A stretch of 12,733 nucleotides of DNA from Clostridiales bacterium (GTDB lineage Bacteria > Bacillota > Clostridia > Lutisporales > Lutisporaceae). The DNA is taken from assembly GCA_012842725.1 (NCBI GenBank), contig DUSG01000219.1, positions 1-12,733 on the forward strand. Direction: 5' to 3'. The position numbers were made by a program, and so were the translations under genes. This document shows, piece by piece, positions 8,465-12,733 of this stretch. Positions within the stretch are counted from its first letter, which is position 1. Each line of letters begins with the position of its first letter. Under the pieces are notes generated by a model, which was given only the letters and a program-made list of their open reading frames with translations, did no database searches and had not been told where the DNA came from.

Positions 8465-8612
8465 GATTCCTTTAATCTCCTGCTTTTCCCAGTCTATTCC
8501 CTTGCTGGTGAACTTGATAAGCTCAATGGATAAATCTTGGGTTATATTATAAAAATCAACAGGCGTTAAATTATTGCATAATAAACCTATTAAATGCTTT
8601 TTTTTATTTCAT
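8465..8612 (-). other. Probable original 5' end of yheC/D, separated from an ATG by a one-base frame break
   Basis: Reading the yheC/D frame upstream from 8464 gives an open stretch back to 8608, with family-like sequence such as HLIGLLCNNLTPVDFY and later KGIDWEKQEIKGIVLNNG. It contains no ATG, GTG or TTG before the GTG at 8464 and is closed by TGA at 8611-8609. A good start, ATG at 8612-8610 with GGGTGG upstream, lies 18 nt after the propeller A stop but hits TAA at its third codon. Removing one A from the AAA at 8607-8609 would join this ATG to the frame and give a 338-aa protein. This could be a real mutation, a sequencing error, or initiation at a rare codon. Confidence 0.65.
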
Positions 8613-8630
8613 AGTTCCACCCATTCTTTT

Positions 8631-9746
8631 TTATGACACAGGTATAAAACCAATAGCTATACCGATAGGATCATTTCCAACTGTTACAGTACCATGTAAT
8701 AGATTATCCTCAACACCAACTATTGCAACGTTTGTAGTAGATTGAAGAGTAACAAATGCTTTGGCACCATCAGGCGTAATTGCCACTTCATTTGGTGGAC
8801 CCCCTACCATAATTGTATCAACCAACATATCGGTTGCTGTATCAATAATAGATATACTATTACTTAATCCGTTTGCAACATATGCTTTTGTCCCATCGGG
8901 TGTAATTGCTATGTCACGGGGCGTATCGCCTACTGCAATCGTAGCGATAACTGTATTGTCCGATAAATCAATGACAGAAACAGTATCATCATTAGAATTG
9001 GTAACATAGGCTTTATTACCATCTGGTGTAATATCTATTGCACTTGGGCCGTCACCTATTCCATCGACAGCAGTTATGGTATCAATAATTGAATCTGTAG
9101 ATATATCTATCACAGTAACACTATCAATATTTAAATTCACCACATACCCTCTGGTACCATCTGGTGTGATAGCTATATCAAAGGGAGAATCCATACTGAT
9201 TGTCCCTATCACTATATCATCAACTGCATTTATAATCGAAAGTGTATCGCTAACATGGTTAGCTACATAAGCTTTTGCATTATCAGGGGTGATTGCTATC
9301 CCTTGAGGGTTGTCGCCTACAGGTATCACCGATATAACGCTATTACTCAAAGTATCTATAACAGACACAGTACGATCTATGCCATTCACCACATAAGCTT
9401 TAGAACCATCAGAAGTAATTGCCACTCTGGTTGGTCCTCTTCCTACTGTTATAGTGTTTATAACTGTATCAGTATTTGTATTGATTACATCAACAGTATT
9501 TCCATTACCTTCATCAAAAATAGCAACATAGGCTAATGGCAAAATAGGCAGCTTTCTAATAGAGCATATATCTTTACAGCAGATGTTTAATATTGTATCA
9601 TCTGACTCCATCAATTGAATAACATTTCCTGTTATATTTCCTACCAATCTGCCTACAAAAGTATCACATGAGGTCTTTACCTCAATTGCAGTGCCATCAT
9701 CAATCCCTGCCAAAAGCTCTGCACATAAGCATCCTGACATACCCAT
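8631..9746 (-). CDS. Seven-bladed YVTN beta-propeller protein with Cys-rich N-terminal domain (copy A)
   Basis: A 371-aa paralogue of the protein at 4927-6030. The N-terminal 66 residues match it at about 52 positions by eye, including all six Cys (6, 8, 27, 56, 57, 61) and the stretch FVGRLVGNITGNVIQL. Seven propeller repeats follow. Blade 4 has a five-residue insertion (around AVDGIGDGPSAI) that copy B lacks, and blade 3 shares copy B's one-residue deletion. No signal peptide or membrane segment is present. The ATG at 9746 has AGGAG about 8-9 nt upstream, and a perfect sigma-K-like promoter lies at 9816-9843, so it probably starts its own transcript, which would also carry yheC/D 18 nt downstream. 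A spore-surface role is inferred. An enzymatic function is not supported, since no catalytic motif is seen. Confidence 0.85.
   Translation of the reverse strand: MGMSGCLCAELLAGIDDGTAIEVKTSCDTFVGRLVGNITGNVIQLMESDDTILNICCKDICSIRKLPILPLAYVAIFDEGNGNTVDVINTNTDTVINTITVGRGPTRVAITSDGSKAYVVNGIDRTVSVIDTLSNSVISVIPVGDNPQGIAITPDNAKAYVANHVSDTLSIINAVDDIVIGTISMDSPFDIAITPDGTRGYVVNLNIDSVTVIDISTDSIIDTITAVDGIGDGPSAIDITPDGNKAYVTNSNDDTVSVIDLSDNTVIATIAVGDTPRDIAITPDGTKAYVANGLSNSISIIDTATDMLVDTIMVGGPPNEVAITPDGAKAFVTLQSTTNVAIVGVEDNLLHGTVTVGNDPIGIAIGFIPVS
8632..9536 (-). repeat. Seven tandem YVTN propeller repeats in copy A (coding)
   Basis: Seven repeats of 41-47 residues with the core AYVxNxxxDTVSVID and AITPDGxK. 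Corresponding blades of copies A and B resemble each other more than neighbouring blades within a copy, so the whole gene was duplicated after the repeats had formed. Confidence 0.8.
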
Positions 9747-9815
9747 ACCCTACATCTCCTAAATTATATTTCATTGTTATAAACTATGTACGCTAATAAA
9801 CATTACTTTCTATAA

Positions 9816-9843
9816 TAGATTATGTTATTAATAAGACAAGAGT
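9816..9843 (-). promoter_or_regulatory. Sigma-K-type promoter of propeller A
   Basis: On the minus strand AC (9843-9842), 17 nt, then CATAATCTA (9824-9816) match the published sigma-K consensus AC-N17-CATANNNTA at every fixed position. It lies about 69 nt upstream of the start codon. A second CATANNNTA (CATAGTTTA) occurs nearer the gene but lacks a proper AC. The consensus is short, so chance matches are possible; a second perfect match ahead of the other gene type makes it more believable. Confidence 0.6.
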
Positions 9844-9869
9844 TACAAGCTTTCTGCCAGATATGCATC
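9843..9869 (-). pseudogene. Possible remnant of a yheC/D C-terminus
   Basis: The minus strand reads DAYLAESL then TAA (stop at 9845-9843). The intact YheC/D protein ends AAYLAASS then TAA. The last ten codons agree at about 24 of 30 bases, including an unbroken TATCTGGCA. An in-frame TAA at 9872-9870 precedes it, so it is not an expressed gene. It sits between the terminator and the promoter of propeller A. A short match like this could be chance. Confidence 0.4.
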
Positions 9870-9876
9870 TTATTAT

Positions 9877-9943
9877 AAAAACTAAAACAGGATTTCTTTC
9901 TGTATAGGCTTAAACACACCTATATATCGAGAAAGAAATCCTG
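9877..9943 (-). terminator. Rho-independent terminator after 472-aa gene copy A
   Basis: Perfect 14-bp stem, CAGGATTTCTTTCT at 9888-9901 and AGAAAGAAATCCTG at 9930-9943. The loop holds a second 6-bp stem (TATAGG 9903-9908, CCTATA 9919-9924). On the minus strand it is followed by TTTTAGTTTTTAT, and it starts 8 nt after the stop codon. It should separate the 472-aa gene from propeller A, which then needs its own promoter. Confidence 0.8.
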
Positions 9944-9951
9944 CTATCAAA

Positions 9952-11370
9952 TTAAGTTAATCGACCAAAAACAATTTTATCTATATCTATCCTTCCAAAG
10001 TTGCTTGTTCCAGAATCAAGTTTTGTAATCTGAATTCTGGCTGCAGTTGTACCTGGAGGTGCCGGTTCAGTTATACCTGTATAGACTAGCCATTGAATGA
10101 ATTGTCCAACGTTATGTCTTACGTAATTTACTATGGTAAGTCCCTCTCCTATCTCATTCCCACCATCATCAAGCCACAATACCTTTACAATTACATGTTC
10201 TGTAACACCACCGCCGGCATTTCTCCTTGCTCTAATACCATAATTTAACACGAAGCAATTACCCTCAGCATTGGGAATAAAAACATCTTGTAAGAATACT
10301 CCTCCTATAATATCTAAACTTCCAGCAGCCTCTCCTTCGTAAACATCAGCTCCGAGAATAGTCGTTCCATTAATGTCTGTCCAGTTGTTTAATCCATCTT
10401 CAAAACTTGGATTTTGCAATAAATTTGATGAACCTGCCCTGGCAAAAATAACCTGATCAATTCTTAATCTGCTTCCATCAGCCACATCAGAATCAAATAA
10501 GATGCGAGCCTTTACCGCATTAAGAGGTGCAGGATTAGTCAAATCAAGATAAGTCAGATAATTTTCCTGTTGATTTAATATATCCGATGGAATTGTGATT
10601 TCCAAGCCTGGAGAGCCAATGATATTATCCCCTGCATCCAACCATAATACCTGAGCCGTTAAGGATACCGATCCTTCAGCATAGGCACCGAAAGAAAACA
10701 AATAAGAAGATCCCGATGGTTGATTTTCTATGGGTACATCCTGGATTAGAGTTCCTCCTAAAGCTGTAGTCACATCAGCTGCTCCTTGCAAAGGGGTTTC
10801 AAAACTAACTGAGTAATTTGCACCTGACCAACTGATGAAACCTGCTTCAAAGCTGGGGTTTTTCAGCAAATTGGCAGAACCTACCGGTGCCAGTATTACT
10901 TGATCTATTGAGACAGTAGATTCTCCAAATCCTTCAGCCTTGTTGAAAATCAACCTTGCAAAGGCAGCTCCTGGGGGCGGGCTGTCAGTAATATCAAAAA
11001 ATGTTACTCTTCCATTATTGGCACTGTCAGTTGTATTTGCCTTAATATACATTTCCAGCCCTGAAGCAATATAATTGTGATTTGAATCAAGCCATAATAC
11101 TTGTACGGTGATATCCGGCTGATTATTGCTGACTACATTGAAGCTTAAAAACAAAGGAGAACAGTCCGTGCCTGCCAAAGATACATCCTGGTACATACTG
11201 GCTGGATTAATATCCATAGTAGCTACTTGAGTCCCCTCAAAAGGTAGACGATCAGAAACAGATACATTTTCGCTGTGAACCCAACCTGCTAATCCGGCCT
11301 GAAAGCTGGGATTTTGCACTAAATTAAAGCCTCTGAATCCATCTAATGGATTAATGTTCCCACAACCCAA
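9952..11370 (-). CDS. Triple jelly-roll (carbohydrate-binding-like) domain protein, copy A
   Basis: A 472-aa paralogue of the protein at 6082-7500, equal in length and with the same three domains in the same order. Domain starts read NLVQNPSFQAGLAGW, NLLKNPSFEAGFISW and NLLQNPSFEDGLNNW. Each domain keeps the VLWLD core and a final DQVI or DKIVF strand. Domain 1 of one copy is closest to domain 1 of the other, and so on. The start is TTG at 11370: the paralogue has ATG at the matching place, the frame is closed by TGA three codons upstream, and AGGAG lies about 10 nt upstream. There is no signal peptide. It has a perfect sigma-K-like promoter upstream and a strong terminator after the stop, so it looks like a single-gene unit. 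The inferred role is a spore-surface structural or glycan-binding protein. Confidence 0.75.
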   Translation of the reverse strand: MGCGNINPLDGFRGFNLVQNPSFQAGLAGWVHSENVSVSDRLPFEGTQVATMDINPASMYQDVSLAGTDCSPLFLSFNVVSNNQPDITVQVLWLDSNHNYIASGLEMYIKANTTDSANNGRVTFFDITDSPPPGAAFARLIFNKAEGFGESTVSIDQVILAPVGSANLLKNPSFEAGFISWSGANYSVSFETPLQGAADVTTALGGTLIQDVPIENQPSGSSYLFSFGAYAEGSVSLTAQVLWLDAGDNIIGSPGLEITIPSDILNQQENYLTYLDLTNPAPLNAVKARILFDSDVADGSRLRIDQVIFARAGSSNLLQNPSFEDGLNNWTDINGTTILGADVYEGEAAGSLDIIGGVFLQDVFIPNAEGNCFVLNYGIRARRNAGGGVTEHVIVKVLWLDDGGNEIGEGLTIVNYVRHNVGQFIQWLVYTGITEPAPPGTTAARIQITKLDSGTSNFGRIDIDKIVFGRLT

Positions 11371-11442
11371 AACAAATCATCTCCTTTTAGAATTTATTAT
11401 TATTACATGCATTTTCCATATTTTTTCAGTAGTCTTCTAATG

Positions 11443-11470
11443 TACAATATGTTTTCAATTTTACAAGCGT
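11443..11470 (-). promoter_or_regulatory. Sigma-K-type promoter of 472-aa gene copy A
   Basis: On the minus strand AC (11470-11469), 17 nt, then CATATTGTA (11451-11443) match the sigma-K consensus AC-N17-CATANNNTA at all fixed positions. The predicted start near 11436 gives a leader of about 65 nt that includes the AGGAG site. This places the gene in the late mother-cell programme, if real. Confidence 0.6.
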
Positions 11471-11478
11471 TACCGGTT

Positions 11479-11506
11479 ACATAGCATGTACTTCTGCATA
11501 TTATTA
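11479..11506 (+). promoter_or_regulatory. Weak sigma-K-like promoter candidate for the glycosyltransferase
   Basis: On the plus strand AC (11479-11480), 16 nt, then CATATTATTA (11497-11506). The spacer is one base short and the trailing TA is one base late compared with CATANNNTA. It lies back to back with the minus-strand promoter, about 21 nt before the start codon, which leaves room for the GAGAGGTG ribosome site. Confidence 0.3.
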
Positions 11507-11527
11507 CTACTAAGAGAGGTGTAATAC

Positions 11528-12622
11528 ATGAAAGTTTTACTGCTATCAATCATTGCAAAATGTGGTGTTTTTACCCACGTTCGAGAACTGTCACTATATC
11601 TTCAGAAACTTGGAACAAAAGTTGTAATAGGTTTTATTCACAATGAAAAAACTATGGAAAAGTTTAAATTATCAGACGCAGATTTAGATGCTATGACAAA
11701 ATCCTTAAAAGGAGTAGATTATTTTTTTTATGAATCAGATGATGATTTATTGAATAAAATCAATGACATGAAAATATCCCTGGTGCATGCCCATTCTCCC
11801 TTGGTTTTATCTGCAGCTATTAAAGCATCAGATAAATTAGATATTCCTTTTGTCTTGACTCTCCATAGTACATTAAATTGGTGCAAACTTCATCCAATTT
11901 CTATGGAAAAAGCAGATTGCATTATCGCAATTGGGCCCGAAGTTGCAAAATCAGCGGGTGACTGCCATCAAGAAAAAATTCATGTTATTTTTAACGGAAT
12001 AGACCTGGAACACTATAAACCGATGGAAAACATTAATGTCAATGGTCCCTTGCGAATTATCTGGATGGGTAGGACCAACGGTGAAGTATCGCATGGTGCC
12101 CAATACCTAGCCAGAGCTGTTAGAATTCTTAGAAAAAAAGGAATATCTTTGGATGCAAAAATCATCGGCCATGCTGTAGGTGCAAACATTGAAGGAATGA
12201 AAAATTACAGTTGGGTACATGACCCATTACCTTATCTTTTACGAAACCATATTGTTTTTGCGCGTGGTCGAGCTTTAAGAGAAGCTATGGCCTGTGGAAA
12301 TGTTGGAATCTTGATAGGCCAAGGATATGGAGGCATAGTCAGAGAAGATTGGTTCGGAAAAGGCAGAATACCTCAACTAAGTGGTTCAATCAAGCACGGA
12401 TATGATAAGCTTGATGTTTCAATGATAATCAAAGATATACTTTATTTTCACAAAAATCGTGAAGAACTGTCAAAAGCAAAAAGAGCAGCAAGAAAAATAG
12501 CGGAAAAATATTTTGATGTCAGAAAAATGGCAGAGCAGACTGAAAATGTATATCTAAAAGCCATTAAACTCCATTCTCAGAAAAAAGTTGACGGTAACAA
12601 AGTCAAAAAAACCAAAAGTTAA
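11528..12622 (+). CDS. GT4-type (GT-B fold) glycosyltransferase
   Basis: A 364-aa protein with two Rossmann-like halves. The N-terminal half begins MKVLLLSIIAKCGVFTHVREL, the usual acceptor-side pattern of GT4 enzymes, and has VHAHSP (86-91) and FNGIDL (155-160). The C-terminal donor half begins IIWMGR (177-182) and carries REAMACGN (251-258), the second half of the E-x7-E nucleotide-sugar motif. The first Glu of that motif appears to be missing: the preceding residues are VFARGRAL. The donor and acceptor cannot be told from sequence. No membrane segment is seen, so it should act in the cytoplasm, possibly on nucleotide-sugar donors. It is divergent from the 472-aa gene across a 157-nt gap with a possible shared sporulation control region. 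A GAGAGGTG site precedes the ATG. I infer, from location only, a role in glycosylating spore-surface material. Confidence 0.85.
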   Translation: MKVLLLSIIAKCGVFTHVRELSLYLQKLGTKVVIGFIHNEKTMEKFKLSDADLDAMTKSLKGVDYFFYESDDDLLNKINDMKISLVHAHSPLVLSAAIKASDKLDIPFVLTLHSTLNWCKLHPISMEKADCIIAIGPEVAKSAGDCHQEKIHVIFNGIDLEHYKPMENINVNGPLRIIWMGRTNGEVSHGAQYLARAVRILRKKGISLDAKIIGHAVGANIEGMKNYSWVHDPLPYLLRNHIVFARGRALREAMACGNVGILIGQGYGGIVREDWFGKGRIPQLSGSIKHGYDKLDVSMIIKDILYFHKNREELSKAKRAARKIAEKYFDVRKMAEQTENVYLKAIKLHSQKKVDGNKVKKTKS

Positions 12623-12638
12623 TAAAAATTATCAATTA

Positions 12639-12672
12639 AGGGTCTATTGATTCAAATTATGCAATAGATCCT
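12639..12672 (+). terminator. Probable terminator after the glycosyltransferase gene
   Basis: Inverted repeat AGGGTCTATTG (12639-12649) and CAATAGATCCT (12662-12672), 11 pairs with one G-U, loop 12 nt, starting 16 nt after the stop. The tract that follows (TATTATTTATAG portion) is T-rich but broken, so efficiency is uncertain. Confidence 0.55.
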
Positions 12673-12733
12673 ATTATTTATAGAGGAAATACATAACATA
12701 AATAGAATTAAACAATAATAGATTAAATCAAAA

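Larger units (their letters stand above)
4927..11370 (-). repeat. Diverged tandem duplication of a 472-aa gene plus propeller gene pair
   Basis: The pair 9952-11370 and 8631-9746 is repeated as 6082-7500 and 4927-6030, in the same order and strand, with yheC/D between the pairs. The 472-aa proteins are equal in length; the propellers are 371 and 367 aa. The copies have diverged clearly at protein level, so the duplication is not recent. Spacing differs: 205 nt with terminator and promoter within pair A, 51 nt and none within pair B. Confidence 0.8.

Noticed and set aside
4927..9746. CRISPR or other DNA repeat array suggested by the regular spacing of about 126 bp
   Set aside because: The periodicity is in frame and encodes YVTN propeller blades; units are too long and too variable for CRISPR repeats.

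Overview
The window looks like chromosome from a low-GC, endospore-forming member of the Firmicutes, most likely class Clostridia. The DNA is AT-rich, ribosome binding sites are strong (AAGGAGGTG, GGAGG, AAGGAG), and several genes belong to families tied to sporulation: SpoVB, a LysM-LysM-GH18 cortex hydrolase of the YaaH/SleL type, and a YheC/YheD ATP-grasp protein. No species can be named from sequence alone.

Layout. At the left, a plus-strand spoVB-like flippase gene (39-1589) converges on a minus-strand ArsR-type regulator (1599-2624). Next, all on the minus strand, come an RsuA/RluB-type pseudouridine synthase (2699-3424) and the LysM/GH18 hydrolase (3548-4834), which has a clear terminator just after its stop. 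From 4927 to 11370 the minus strand holds five genes forming a partly duplicated module: a 472-aa protein made of three jelly-roll-like domains (two paralogues, 9952-11370 and 6082-7500), a seven-bladed YVTN beta-propeller protein with a Cys-rich N-terminal domain (two paralogues, 8631-9746 and 4927-6030), and one YheC/YheD gene between the copies (7595-8464, with an in-frame extension to about 8612 broken at its start). A divergent GT4 glycosyltransferase (11528-12622) closes the window.

How they may work together. Two promoters match the published sigma-K pattern exactly (AC, 17 nt, CATANNNTA). One lies upstream of the 472-aa gene at 9952-11370 and one upstream of the propeller gene at 8631-9746. 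Sigma-K is the late mother-cell sporulation factor. The two structural protein types have no signal peptides, which fits synthesis in the mother cell and assembly on the outside of the forespore. I infer that the region encodes spore-surface (coat or exosporium) proteins with an associated glycosyltransferase and a cortex hydrolase. No strong terminator is visible between 9746 and 3548, so propeller A, yheC/D, the second 472-aa gene, propeller B and the hydrolase could share one long transcript ending near 3505.

Signs of rearrangement: a stretch of about 8 codons at 9843-9869 resembles the C-terminal end of the YheC/YheD protein, and the intact yheC/D gene has a one-base frame break next to its likely original start codon. 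No rRNA, tRNA, CRISPR array, insertion sequence or phage gene was seen. No gene-free stretch exceeds about 205 bp.
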